64,000 nt of DNA from Pseudomonas sp. Irchel 3E13 (GCF_900187455.1 NZ_FYDX01000011.1:216480-280479), one strand, 5' to 3'; shown: positions 36,271-47,884, counted from the stretch's first letter. The notes: generated by a model not told the origin, from the sequence alone. Translations and numbers: made by a program.

Positions 36271-37662
36271 GTGACCCTTTCCGCTACAACCACCCTCTCC
36301 CGCCCCGCCCGAATACGCGCCGAAACACGCGGGCTGCTGCACCTCGCCACGCCGATCATCGTCGCGCAACTGGCGACCACCGCCATGGGCTTCGTCGATG
36401 CGGTGATGGCCGGCCGGGTCAGCCCGGAAGATCTGGCGGCGGTCGCGCTCGGCAACTCGATCTGGATTCCGGTGTACCTGCTGATGACCGGCATCCTCCT
36501 GGCGACCACGCCGAAAGTGGCGCAGCGCTTCGGTGCCGGCCAGCACGGCGAAATCGGCCCGCTGGTGCGCCAGGCACTGTGGCTGGGGCTGGTGGTAGGT
36601 CTGCTGTCCAGCGCCATGTTGCTCAGCGCCGAACCGATCCTGCGGCTGATGAAGGTCGATCCGCAACTGATCGGCCCGAGCATGGGCTACCTGCAAGGCA
36701 TCGCCTTCGGTTTCCCCGGCATCGCCCTTTACTACGTGCTGCGCTGCTACAGCGATGGCCTGGGCCGCACCCGGCCGAGCATGGTCATCGGTCTGTGCGG
36801 GTTGTTGCTGAACATTCCGCTGAACTGGGTGCTGATCTACGGTCACTTCGGCATGCCGGCGCTGGGCGGTGTCGGTTGCGGCTGGGCCACCGGCATCGTC
36901 GGCTGGTTCATGGCCCTGAGCATGGCGGCCTGGAGCCGCTGGGCCCCGGCCTACGCCAGTAGCCGCGTACTGGTCAGGCTCGACCGGCCGCAGTGGGCGG
37001 TGATCAAGCGCCTGCTCGGCATCGGCCTGCCAATCGGCATCGCCGTATTCGCCGAATCGAGCATCTTTGCGGTGATCGCCCTGCTGATCGGCAGCCTCGG
37101 CCCGACCGTGGTGGCCGGGCACCAGATCGCCCTGAACATCAGTTCGCTGCTGTTCATGATTCCGTATTCGCTGGGGATAGCGGTGACCGTGCGGGTCGGT
37201 CAGGCGGTGGGTGCCGGCGACCCGTACCAGGCGCGCTTCGCCTCACTGGTCGGGCTGGGCACGGCGCTGGTGTTCGCCGCGTTCTCGGCCAGCCTGATCC
37301 TGTTGCTGCGCGAGCAGATCGCGGCGATCTACACGCCGGACACCACGGTCATCCAGATTGCCGCGATGCTTATCGTGTTCGCCGCGCTGTACCAGTTCTC
37401 CGACGCCATCCAGGTGATCTGCGCCGGTGCGCTGCGCGGTTATCAGGACACCCGGGTGACGATGATCCTGACCCTGTTCGCGTATTGGGGCATCGGTCTG
37501 CCGGTCGGCTACCTGCTCGGCCTGACCGATGTCTTCGGCCCGGCCAGCGGCCCGAGCGGGTTGTGGCAAGGCCTGATCGCCGGCCTGACCTGCGCGGCGC
37601 TGATGCTGTCGATCCGCCTGGCGCGCAGCACCCGCCGGCATATTCGCCGGGCGGGGCGTTGA
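36271..37662 (+). CDS. MATE-family multidrug efflux pump
   Basis: 463 residues from a GTG at 36271 (VTLSATTTLSRPARIRAETRGLL); an upstream ATG frame would extend toward pdxB with poor codon usage. Twelve membrane segments in two six-helix halves; conserved features include ATPIIVAQLATTAMGFVDAVMAG in the first helix and the symmetric GLPIGIAVFAESSIF at the start of the second half. MATE pumps (NorM/PmpM type) exchange cationic drugs for Na+ or H+. Its end nearly touches tusA, which is on the other strand (4 bp apart). Confidence 0.9.
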   Translation: MTLSATTTLSRPARIRAETRGLLHLATPIIVAQLATTAMGFVDAVMAGRVSPEDLAAVALGNSIWIPVYLLMTGILLATTPKVAQRFGAGQHGEIGPLVRQALWLGLVVGLLSSAMLLSAEPILRLMKVDPQLIGPSMGYLQGIAFGFPGIALYYVLRCYSDGLGRTRPSMVIGLCGLLLNIPLNWVLIYGHFGMPALGGVGCGWATGIVGWFMALSMAAWSRWAPAYASSRVLVRLDRPQWAVIKRLLGIGLPIGIAVFAESSIFAVIALLIGSLGPTVVAGHQIALNISSLLFMIPYSLGIAVTVRVGQAVGAGDPYQARFASLVGLGTALVFAAFSASLILLLREQIAAIYTPDTTVIQIAAMLIVFAALYQFSDAIQVICAGALRGYQDTRVTMILTLFAYWGIGLPVGYLLGLTDVFGPASGPSGLWQGLIAGLTCAALMLSIRLARSTRRHIRRAGR

Positions 37663-37666
37663 AGGT

Positions 37667-37909
37667 TCAGTCGAGCTTCTTGCGGATCCAGTAGAGGTAG
37701 GTGCCGCCCTCTTCCTGCTGCTGCACCAGTTCGTGACCGAGGAATACGCAAAACTTGGGAATGTCGCGGCGGGTCGAGGGGTCGGTGGCGATGACCTTGA
37801 GCAGGCCGCCCGCGGCGAGGTCGCGCACGTGCTGGTGCAGCATCATCACCGGCTCCGGGCAGTTCAGGCCGGTGGCGTCGAGCACGGCATCAGGGGTGAG
37901 ATCGGTCAT
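37667..37909 (-). CDS. tusA: Sulfur carrier protein TusA
   Basis: 80 residues, the usual size. The reactive Cys is in the family signature GLNCPEPVMML near residue 17; the second motif is TDPSTRRDIPKFC. TusA takes persulfide sulfur from IscS and feeds tRNA 2-thiouridine and molybdenum cofactor pathways. It is 27 bp downstream of rlmM on the same strand, probably one operon; both serve RNA modification. Confidence 0.93.
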   Translation of the reverse strand: MTDLTPDAVLDATGLNCPEPVMMLHQHVRDLAAGGLLKVIATDPSTRRDIPKFCVFLGHELVQQQEEGGTYLYWIRKKLD

Positions 37910-37936
37910 TCGGGACTCCGTAATCAGTAAGCGAAT

Positions 37937-39001
37937 TCAGCGCGGCTTGAGGTCGAGACGGCGCAGGTGGCAGGTCACTTCCTCACGGTCGTGATAGAGC
38001 TGCTTGCAGCCGATCGAGACCTTCACCTTGCGCGCCTTGAAGCCTTCCTCGATGCGGTCCAGCAGACGGCGGACCTCGGCGTAACGCTGCTTCATCGGCA
38101 GTTTCAGGTTGACCACCGCCTCGCGGCAGTGCCCGCCGCCCAGCCATTCCTCGACCATCGCCGCGGTGCGCGCCGGCTTCTCGACGATGTCGCAGACCAT
38201 CCAGTCCACGGTCTGCTTGGGCTTCCAGGTGAAACCGTCGACCATCAAATGCTGGACCAGCCCGGTGTCCATCAGGCTTTCGGCCATCGGCCCGTTGTCG
38301 ATGGCGGTCACCAGCATGCCGCGGCGGACCAGTTGGTAGGTCCAGCCGCCCGGCGCGGCCCCGAGGTCAACGCCGGTCATGTCATCCGACAGGCGCTGGT
38401 CCCACTGGTCGCGCGGGATGAAGTGGTGCCAGGCCTCTTCCAGCTTGAGGGTCGAGCGGCTTGGCGCCTCGCGGGGGAATTTAAGGCGCGGGATGCCCAT
38501 CGGCCACATCGCCGAGTTGCCCGCGTCGGCCACGCCGAGAAACACCCGCCGACCGCTGACGAAGGTCAGCAACAGCCGCGCGCTCGGGCCGTCCTCGACC
38601 AGACGGCCGGCCTTGAGCAAGGCCTTGCGCAGCGGGCCTTCGAACTTGCGGCAGAAGGTCGAAAGCTCCTTGCCGTCGTTGCTGTCCATCACTTCCAGCC
38701 AGAGACTGCCGGCCACCGGGTAATCCGCCAGATGCTCCAGCAATACGCTGATGCGGTCGGTTTCCGGCAGCTCGACAAAGCTGCCCCGCGCCCATTGGCG
38801 AGGGAAGATCAACTGGTTGAAACGCAGCTCGCGCATCATCCGCTCGGCGCCTTCGGCGTCGTTGCAGATGAACTCGGCGCAGGCGCTCTGCGGCTTGGCC
38901 TTGGCATAGCCGGCAACGCCAAGACGCGCGGCGTGTTCACTGATCTCGGAACAGACCTCGCCCTCGAAACCGGGCCGGCAATGCATGAACAGGGTATTCA
39001 T
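37937..39001 (-). CDS. rlmM: 23S rRNA (C2498-2'-O) methyltransferase RlmM
   Basis: 354 residues from the ATG at 39001; a GTG one codon earlier is possible. An N-terminal ferredoxin-like/THUMP-like part (FMHCRPGFEGEVCSEI) precedes the Rossmann-fold methyltransferase, whose SAM motif is GVDLGAAPGGWTYQL near residues 212-226, followed by VDWMVCDIVEKP and VVNLKLPMKQRY, which hold the K-D-K type catalytic residues. It methylates C2498 of 23S rRNA before ribosome assembly. Confidence 0.95.
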   Translation of the reverse strand: MNTLFMHCRPGFEGEVCSEISEHAARLGVAGYAKAKPQSACAEFICNDAEGAERMMRELRFNQLIFPRQWARGSFVELPETDRISVLLEHLADYPVAGSLWLEVMDSNDGKELSTFCRKFEGPLRKALLKAGRLVEDGPSARLLLTFVSGRRVFLGVADAGNSAMWPMGIPRLKFPREAPSRSTLKLEEAWHHFIPRDQWDQRLSDDMTGVDLGAAPGGWTYQLVRRGMLVTAIDNGPMAESLMDTGLVQHLMVDGFTWKPKQTVDWMVCDIVEKPARTAAMVEEWLGGGHCREAVVNLKLPMKQRYAEVRRLLDRIEEGFKARKVKVSIGCKQLYHDREEVTCHLRRLDLKPR

Positions 39002-39249
39002 CACTCACTCCAGAACGGCTGGCAGCCGATGCGCCCCAGCCCTGACCGGGGACAAGCAGCCCCGGTGAAAATCGGCGAATGATAAAGGAGTTTCGGAACT
39101 GGCGACATGCCCCGCCGGTCCAGTAAAGGGTCAGGTTGATGAAACAGGACTAACCTGACTGTTCAGCCAGGTCCGTGCCGTGCGGATCGTCACAGAGCCG
39201 GTGAAGCGGCGACAGCAAGGCCGCTCACCGACTCAGAAGGAGTTGGTCA

Positions 39250-41949
<2,700 letters not shown>

Positions 41950-42003
41950 GAGGAGCGAGTGATGGCTACCAAGTGCATGCCGGAAGTTGTTTAGCGCTCT
42001 CTA

Positions 42004-42254
42004 GATCGAGCGCCGCCCGCGCGGCGCATCGCGGATGAATCCGCTCCTACATTTTTTGCAACGTGCCATGACCTGTCAGAGAGGTGTTGCCCGCCTTTGG
42101 CTTTCGACGATGAATCGCGGGGCGGCTGTTGAGGTCGACTCGATACCGTGTCGTACCACCAAGGCGGTCAACCATGGCCTGACAGGTATAGGTACGTTGC
42201 AGCAAATGTAGGAGCGGATTCATCCGCGATGCGCCGCGCGGGCGGCGCTCGATC
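42004..42254. repeat. Large REPIN-like inverted repeat (251 bp)
   Basis: The outer arms 42004-42054 and 42204-42254 are perfect 51-bp inverted copies containing the motif GTAGGAGCGGATTCATCCGC and a GC-rich end (GCGCCGCGCGGGCGGCGC). Imperfect pairing continues inward to 42079 and 42179 (TGCAACGT / ACGTTGCA, CCTGTCAG / CTGACAGG) and further with TTGCCCGCCTTTGG / CCAAGGCGGTCAA. This REP family differs from the GCGAGCAAGCTCGC one elsewhere in the window. The whole could fold into a single long hairpin between acnA and aer. Confidence 0.88.
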
Positions 42255-42468
42255 TTGAGGGCGCTGAAAACCTGTCGGTTAGCGCCTGGTCGCCATTACC
42301 CGGCTTCCTGACTGGCGCCTGCTGCACTTCGTATTTTTCACCCATCCGCGACACGCACCACTATGAACCATCGGTCACTCACTGACTTATGTTGCGAAAA
42401 TGTGAAAGAATGCGCGCAAATTACTTGAACGTGACGACTTCACATAACTTACCCGCCTCAAGCGAATA

Positions 42469-42482
42469 TTGAGCGGGATCAA
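42469..42482. promoter_or_regulatory. Anr-type box upstream of aer
   Basis: TTGAG-CGGG-ATCAA matches the Anr/FNR consensus TTGAT-N4-ATCAA at nine of ten positions. Its centre is 82 bp from the aer ATG; a class II arrangement would put the start site near 42517, with an AT-rich -10 around 42503-42510. Anr control of aer is known in P. aeruginosa. Confidence 0.7.
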
Positions 42483-42557
42483 TAAAACCCAAATATTCAT
42501 TCAATAATTTCGTGCGTTAGCCGATACCACACGAAAGCCTTGCGGATTGAACAGCTT

Positions 42558-44123
42558 ATGCGTAACAACCAGCCGATTACCCAGCGCGAACGGACTTTCC
42601 CTGCCCAACAACGGTTGATTTCGACTACCGATGCCAAGGGTGTCATTACGTATTGCAACGAAGCTTTCATCGAGATCAGCGGTTTCTCCCGCGACGAACT
42701 GATGCGTGCGCCACACAACCTGGTTCGCCACCCGGACGTGCCGCCAGCGGTGTTTGCCCACATGTGGACCACCCTCAAGCAAGGCCTGCCCTGGATGGGC
42801 ATCGTCAAGAACCGCTGCAAAAGCGGCGATCACTACTGGGTAAACGCCTACGTCACGCCGATCTACGACAACAACCAGATCGTCGGTTACGAGTCGGTGC
42901 GGGTGAAACCGACCGCCGAGCAGGTCCGCCGCGCCGAGGCGCTGTACAAGCGCATCAACGATGGCAAGTCGGCCATCCCGCGCCGCGACAAGTGGCTGCC
43001 GGTGCTGCAGGACTGGCTGCCGTTCATCATGGTCAGCCAGATCGGCTTCCTGATCGGCATCTGGCTGGGTCACTCCTGGGGCTTCGCCCTGGCCGCCGCA
43101 CTCTCGGTGCCGCTCGGCCTGCTGGGCCTGAGCTGGCAACAACGCGGCCTCAAGCGCCTGCTGCGCCTGGCCGAACAGACCACGTCCGACCCGCTGATCG
43201 CGCAGATGTTCACCGACAGCCGCGGCGTCCAGGCTCGCCTGGAAATGGCCATGCTCAGCCAGGACGCGCGCCTGAAAACCTGCCTGACCCGCCTGCAGGA
43301 CACCGCCGAACACCTCAACGAGCAAGCCCGGCAGTCCGATGCCCTGGCCCACAACAGCTCGTCGGGCCTGGAGCGCCAGCGCGTCGAGACCGAACAGGTC
43401 GCCGCCGCCGTCAACGAAATGGCCGCCACCACCCAGGAAGTGGCCAACCACGTACAGCGCACCGCCGACGCGACCCAGGCCGCCAACCGCCTGACCGACC
43501 GTGGCCGCAGCATCGCCGGGGAAACCCGCGACGCCATCCAGCGCCTGTCCACTGCCGTGGGCGAGACCGGCCAGACCGTCACCCAACTGGCCCGCGACAG
43601 CGATGAAATCGGCGGCGTGGTGGATGTCATCAAAGGCATCGCCGACCAGACCAACCTGCTGGCACTGAACGCCGCCATCGAAGCCGCCCGCGCCGGTGAA
43701 ATGGGCCGCGGCTTCGCCGTGGTAGCCGACGAAGTCCGCCAACTGGCACAGCGCACCAGCGAATCCACCGGGCAGATCCACAGCCTGATCGCCAAGCTGC
43801 AGCAGACCGCGTCCAACGCCGTGCAAACCATGGAAGCCGGACACCGTCAGGCCGAAGAAGGCGTGGCCCGGGTCATGGAAGCGGACCAGGCGCTGGTGGG
43901 CATCAGCGAGGCGGTGGCCAATATCACCGACATGACCACCCAGATCGCCGCTGCCACCGAGCAGCAGACGTCGGTGGCCGAGGAAATCAGCCGCAATATC
44001 AGCACCATCGCGGCGCTGGCCGACCAGACTTCCGAGCAGGCCCAGCATTCGGCCCTGCTCAGCGAAGAACTGACCCTCACCGCCACCACCCAGTACTCGC
44101 TGGTGGAACGCTTCAACCGCTAA
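42558..44123 (+). CDS. aer: Aerotaxis receptor Aer
   Basis: 521 residues from the ATG at 42558, the same length as P. aeruginosa Aer. Residues 10-120 form a PAS domain of the Aer type (ISTTDAKGVITYCNEAFIEISGF, PHNLVRHPDVPP, with W in MGIVKNRCKSGDHYWVNAY) that binds FAD. A hydrophobic hairpin anchor lies near residues 155-195, then a HAMP-like region and the signalling domain with ADQTNLLALNAAIEAARAGE. There is no periplasmic part. It senses redox state and steers cells toward oxygen. Neighbouring acnA and the Anr box fit this identification. Confidence 0.95.
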   Translation: MRNNQPITQRERTFPAQQRLISTTDAKGVITYCNEAFIEISGFSRDELMRAPHNLVRHPDVPPAVFAHMWTTLKQGLPWMGIVKNRCKSGDHYWVNAYVTPIYDNNQIVGYESVRVKPTAEQVRRAEALYKRINDGKSAIPRRDKWLPVLQDWLPFIMVSQIGFLIGIWLGHSWGFALAAALSVPLGLLGLSWQQRGLKRLLRLAEQTTSDPLIAQMFTDSRGVQARLEMAMLSQDARLKTCLTRLQDTAEHLNEQARQSDALAHNSSSGLERQRVETEQVAAAVNEMAATTQEVANHVQRTADATQAANRLTDRGRSIAGETRDAIQRLSTAVGETGQTVTQLARDSDEIGGVVDVIKGIADQTNLLALNAAIEAARAGEMGRGFAVVADEVRQLAQRTSESTGQIHSLIAKLQQTASNAVQTMEAGHRQAEEGVARVMEADQALVGISEAVANITDMTTQIAAATEQQTSVAEEISRNISTIAALADQTSEQAQHSALLSEELTLTATTQYSLVERFNR

Positions 44124-44141
44124 GCGCGCAACGGTGAAACG

Positions 44142-44176
44142 AAAAGGCCCGGGAAAGCGATTTCCCGGGCCTTTTT
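44142..44176. terminator. Bidirectional terminator between aer and the eamA-like gene
   Basis: AAAAGGCCCGGGAAA / TTTCCCGGGCCTTTTT, a 15-bp perfect stem with a GCGA loop; T tracts are supplied on both strands. Confidence 0.95.
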
Positions 44177-44180
44177 CATT

Positions 44181-45083
44181 TCACGATGACTCCAGCCCGG
44201 CCTTTCGCCGAACTTCTCGCCCCAATGCCACTCGCCCTTTCTTCATGCCAATAGCAAGTGCAGACAAGATCAGCGCGATGGATATCCAGTCCCATCCGCT
44301 CGGAACCTGATGAACGATAAAGATCGAGCTGACAATTCCGAATACCGGAATCAAAAGTGACAGGGGCGCCACCTTCGAGACCGCATATTCACGCAGAAGG
44401 AAATTCCACCCCCAATAGCAAAAGTGCGTCGCGGCATACACCTGAAATGCCAGCGAAAAGAGTGCGCTTGAATCCATCGCTGATGCGAGATCATCAAAGG
44501 GTGCAGCCCCCTGTAGCCACCACGTCAGCAGCAGAAGCGGTATCGGAGGAAAGAGGCTCGCCCACACGACAAAGGCGAATATCTCCTTCACCTTGGAAAT
44601 CTTGATGATGATGTTGCCGATACTCCATGCCACGGCGCTGATCATGACCAACAGGAAACCTGTAGACGTGGCTTTTCCGGGGCTGCCCAGCAGAATGCCG
44701 ACCAGCCCTGTTGCAGCCAGCCCGATACCGATAAGTTGAGGCCAAGTAAGACTCTCGCGGAACAACAATACCCCCCACCCCAACGTGAAGAACGCACTGA
44801 ACTGAATCAACAACGACGCACTGCCGGGCGGCACCCCCATGGCAATTCCGAGATTGATCAACGCCCACATGGCAACACCAAAAATCAAGCCATAGGCCAC
44901 CAACCACTGCATGGCGACGTTTGGACGCTTCACGAAAAATACCCAGGGGAATGCGGCAAGCGCGAATCGAATGGCGGTCAGGAGCAACGGATCAATGTGG
45001 GCCAATCCCAGCTTGGTGATCGGGAAGTTGAATCCCCACACAGCTGTCACAAGGACAGCAAGGAGCAAATGTTTTCTCTGCAT
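44181..45083 (-). CDS. EamA/DMT-family exporter
   Basis: 300 residues, ten predicted membrane segments in two EamA repeats (start HLLLAVLVTAVWGFNFPITKLGL, second half LVMISAVAWSIGNIIIK). This looks like the E. coli EamA/RhtA type that exports amino acids or metabolites such as O-acetylserine and cysteine. It is divergent from an AraC regulator by 114 bp, which probably controls it. GC is lower than in the genes around it, so the pair may be a later acquisition. Confidence 0.88.
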   Translation of the reverse strand: MQRKHLLLAVLVTAVWGFNFPITKLGLAHIDPLLLTAIRFALAAFPWVFFVKRPNVAMQWLVAYGLIFGVAMWALINLGIAMGVPPGSASLLIQFSAFFTLGWGVLLFRESLTWPQLIGIGLAATGLVGILLGSPGKATSTGFLLVMISAVAWSIGNIIIKISKVKEIFAFVVWASLFPPIPLLLLTWWLQGAAPFDDLASAMDSSALFSLAFQVYAATHFCYWGWNFLLREYAVSKVAPLSLLIPVFGIVSSIFIVHQVPSGWDWISIALILSALAIGMKKGRVALGREVRRKAGLESS

Positions 45084-45197
45084 GGTCGGCGGTCTTTTCT
45101 AGTCCTGGCAGGAAGTAGCCTGGAAACGTAGGGAACTATGCCGCGCCTACGATTGGCCCACTTTCAATTTCAGGTCATGCAAAGATAAAATCAGGCC

Positions 45198-45980
45198 ATG
45201 ATGAAAGTTATGGTCAATCCCTACGAAGACACGCCCGGTGATGTGGTTGTGACAAGGCAAGACTATGCCGACGGCGAACTGTTCCCGATGCATAGCCATC
45301 AGAGGGGACAGTTCGCCTACGCCGCTTGCGGCGTCATCACCGTCGAAACCGAGGCAGGCAACTGGGCCGTCCCGCCGCTACGGGCTATCTGGGTGCCCGC
45401 TGGATTGAGCCATGCCATGCAGATGCGTGGTCCCGTGACCATGCTTAACACTTACATTCGCCCGCACGCGGCACAAAGCGTCGGACTTCCCGAGCATTGC
45501 CAGGTCTTTGGCGTCTCGACATTGGTACAGCAACTGCTAGAGAAGGCTGTTGATGTTCCCGCCCATCACTCATCAAAAGGGCGCGATGCACACTTGATGG
45601 GACTGCTCCTCTATGAAATTGCCAATATGCCTGCGCTGTCGCTCAATGCGCCCATTCCCGGCGAACCGCGCCTTGCACTGGCATGTAACGGCTTCCTTGC
45701 TGCGCCTTCCCTGGAAATCGGAATCGACGACATGGCAGAGCGTGCTGGAATGAGTCGCCGGACATTCACCCGTCAATTCCGAACCTATACAGGGATTAGC
45801 TACATTGAGTGGCGTCAACAGGCGTGTTTGTTGGCGGCCGTCGTTCGATTGGGGAATGGCGAACCTGTTACGCGCGTTGCCATGGATCTTGGATACAGCA
45901 GCCCAAGCGCCTTTGCGACAGTGTTCAAAAGCGCCCTTGGTGAGACCCCAAGCAGATACTTTCAGGGGCCTCAGTACTGA
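45198..45980 (+). CDS. AraC-family transcriptional regulator
   Basis: 260 residues (an internal Met four residues in is an alternative start). The N-terminal cupin (FPMHSHQRGQFAYAACGVITVET) is followed by a C-terminal double helix-turn-helix (IDDMAERAGMSRRTFTRQFRTYTG and VTRVAMDLGYSSPSAFATVFKSALGETPSRYF). The cupin-type AraC regulators beside EamA exporters usually regulate that exporter in response to a small molecule. The divergent arrangement supports this here. Confidence 0.9.
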   Translation: MMKVMVNPYEDTPGDVVVTRQDYADGELFPMHSHQRGQFAYAACGVITVETEAGNWAVPPLRAIWVPAGLSHAMQMRGPVTMLNTYIRPHAAQSVGLPEHCQVFGVSTLVQQLLEKAVDVPAHHSSKGRDAHLMGLLLYEIANMPALSLNAPIPGEPRLALACNGFLAAPSLEIGIDDMAERAGMSRRTFTRQFRTYTGISYIEWRQQACLLAAVVRLGNGEPVTRVAMDLGYSSPSAFATVFKSALGETPSRYFQGPQY

Positions 45981-45994
45981 CGGGTGTCAGGGGC

Positions 45995-46879
45995 CTACCA
46001 ATCCAGCGACAAGCGGCTCTCGAAGTACCGCGCCTCGCCCGTCAACGGATCCTCGAAGCGCAGGCTCCGCGCCAGCAGCTTCAACGGTCTGGCGTAATCG
46101 TCCTCACCCTGAAGCACATCGGGGTAGAACGGGTCGTTGCAGAGCGGCGCACCGAGCGCCGCCATATGCACCCGCAACTGATGGGTCTTGCCAGTGACCG
46201 GCGACAAGCCATAGCGCCAAAGCTCGCCATTTTTCTCCAGCACCTCGGCCACGGTCTCGCTGTTGCTCGTGCCGGGCACTTCCTGCATGCGGAAAAATGG
46301 CTCGCCGCTGGCCATGCGGCTTTTGTGCACCAGAGGGAAATTCACATTCGGCAAGGCCGGGGCGATGGCCTGGTACTGCTTGTCGATGCGCCGGGTGGGG
46401 AACAGTTGCTGGTACGCCGAGCGGCTGTCCGGGTTGGCGGAAAACAGCACCAGCCCGGCGGTGTGCCGGTCGATGCGGTGCAGCGGCACCAGATGAGGGT
46501 TATCGAGGCGACGGATCAGGCGTCGCAGCAGAGTCTGCTCGACATACTCGCCGGTCGGCGTCACCGGCAGGAAATGCGGCTTGTCAGCCACCACCAGATG
46601 CTCGTCGACATGGAGAATGTGCTCCAGCACCGGAATCGGCTTCTCGTTGGGGACTTCACGAAAATAGTGAATGCGCAAACCCGGACGATAAGGATGATCG
46701 ACGCCGATTGGCTGACCCTGGGCATCCAGTACCCGCCCCCGGGCGATGCGATCGAGCCACTGCTCCCGGCTGATCGCCTTGAAGTGATCGCACAGGCAAT
46801 CCAGCACGCTGACCCAGTTGCCCGGCGGCAGGCAAACCGTACTGGCCTGATGCTGGGCCGGGTTGAAGGAAGCACTCAT
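45995..46879 (-). CDS. Pseudouridine synthase, RluA family
   Basis: 294 residues from the ATG at 46879. The catalytic Asp lies in the family motif HRIDRHTAGLVLF near residue 135; other conserved parts are LVVADKPHFLPVTPTG and GKTHQLRVHMAALG. An N-terminal S4-like part (SREQWLDRIARGRVLDAQG) suggests binding to structured RNA. It converts a uridine of rRNA or tRNA to pseudouridine; which site cannot be told. It converges with the AraC gene, 14 bp apart. Confidence 0.92.
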   Translation of the reverse strand: MSASFNPAQHQASTVCLPPGNWVSVLDCLCDHFKAISREQWLDRIARGRVLDAQGQPIGVDHPYRPGLRIHYFREVPNEKPIPVLEHILHVDEHLVVADKPHFLPVTPTGEYVEQTLLRRLIRRLDNPHLVPLHRIDRHTAGLVLFSANPDSRSAYQQLFPTRRIDKQYQAIAPALPNVNFPLVHKSRMASGEPFFRMQEVPGTSNSETVAEVLEKNGELWRYGLSPVTGKTHQLRVHMAALGAPLCNDPFYPDVLQGEDDYARPLKLLARSLRFEDPLTGEARYFESRLSLDW

Positions 46880-46929
46880 GGAAACACTCACGACCTGATG
46901 GCCGGCCATTATCGCGAATGACCGCCACC

Positions 46930-47241
46930 TCAGCCAGCCTCGACCGCCGCCTGGTCGCACGCGGTCTTCAACCAGCGCAGCACATCGACCGCCTCCCAGC
47001 GGCTGGCGTCGTACAGGGCGTAGGCCAGGCCCTGATAGCCGACCACATCCAGCGGACGGTGGAAGCCGGCGCGCTGGAACAACGCCTCGACCTCGGCAAA
47101 GCAGGTATTGAAGTGCACCTTGCCGAACGGCGTACGGTCGTCGGTGACCAGCCCGTCGATGCGCAGGTCCAGCACGGCTTCACTCACACGCTCGACGGAC
47201 ATGTGGTTGACGCTGTATTTCAGTTGTTCGACGTTGACCAT
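46930..47241 (-). CDS. Hypothetical protein, probably LexA-controlled
   Basis: 103 residues, no signal peptide or membrane segment; mixed alpha/beta (EAVLDLRIDGLVTDDRTPFG, CFAEVEALFQRAGF, LDVVGYQGLAYALYDASRW) with two Cys. I do not recognise the family. A perfect LexA box (47278-47293) lies 36 bp upstream of its ATG, with no other gene positioned to use it, so the gene is predicted to be induced by DNA damage. The ribosome binding site GAGAAC is weak. Confidence 0.78.
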   Translation of the reverse strand: MVNVEQLKYSVNHMSVERVSEAVLDLRIDGLVTDDRTPFGKVHFNTCFAEVEALFQRAGFHRPLDVVGYQGLAYALYDASRWEAVDVLRWLKTACDQAAVEAG

Positions 47242-47277
47242 CGCTGTTCTCCGGGCGCGAAAGAGCCGGCCCCAATA

Positions 47278-47293
47278 CTGTATTTATATACAG
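47278..47293. promoter_or_regulatory. LexA (SOS) box upstream of the 103-residue gene
   Basis: CTGTATTTATATACAG: CTG-N10-CAG with an AT-alternating centre, as close to the CTGTATATATATACAG ideal as the two boxes of lexA in this window. It begins 36 bp before the start of the minus-strand gene. Confidence 0.88.
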
Positions 47294-47335
47294 GATAGGA
47301 GGCCGGCAGCATGGGCGTCAATCAACGCCCGGGGT

Positions 47336-47767
47336 TCATTGCAGGCCCGGCAGATAACCGGTGCCCTTGCGGATGGTCAGCACCTCGCGGCGCTGGCGGC
47401 CTTCGGCGAAGCCCAGATGAACCCAGCCGTCGAACTCGAAGATCAATTGATCGAACGACAAAGCGCTGTCCATGATTCGTTGCGCAAGGTCGCGGGGGGT
47501 CAGGGAGACGGCGATGATATCGGCGGCCAGTCCGTTGATATGCGCACTGGAACGGGAACCGCCGATGCGGCGGTTGAGCACTTCGCTGCGGTAGCCGCTA
47601 CTGACCAGGATCGGTCGCGAAACCAGGCTGCGCACCGTTTCGAGGCTGCGGCACGTCTCCACAAGGTTGGCGATGGCCCGGCTATCAGGAACGTTATCGA
47701 TACCTTCGCGGCTGGCGACTTGCGAGGCGGTCATTTCGGCAAGGGTGAAATGCGGGGTGAGAAACAT
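47336..47767 (-). CDS. M15-type peptidase (D-Ala-D-Ala carboxypeptidase-like)
   Basis: 143 residues from the ATG at 47767 (MFLTPHFTLAEMTASQ). Peptidase_M15_3 features: FTLAEMTAS at the N-terminus, SSGYRSEVLNRRIGGS, the zinc ligands in SAHINGLAADI near residues 81-91, and WVHLGF near residue 120. This family includes phage-tail or endolysin peptidases and chromosomal homologues. There is no signal peptide, as in endolysins that need help to cross the membrane. No other phage genes are near. Confidence 0.88.
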   Translation of the reverse strand: MFLTPHFTLAEMTASQVASREGIDNVPDSRAIANLVETCRSLETVRSLVSRPILVSSGYRSEVLNRRIGGSRSSAHINGLAADIIAVSLTPRDLAQRIMDSALSFDQLIFEFDGWVHLGFAEGRQRREVLTIRKGTGYLPGLQ

Positions 47768-47884
47768 CGGAGCCACTCCTTTGGCTGGGGAATTGGCGCA
47801 GGCCACAGACCCGCGCCAGCGGATTCTCCAACCCGCCCCCCAAGGATGCACCCGCACATGTGCATCGAGATGTTAATCACCGGC

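Noticed and set aside
47336..47767. Prophage remnant around the M15 endolysin-like peptidase
   Set aside because: No other phage gene, no att repeats and host-like codon use; better taken as a chromosomal peptidase.
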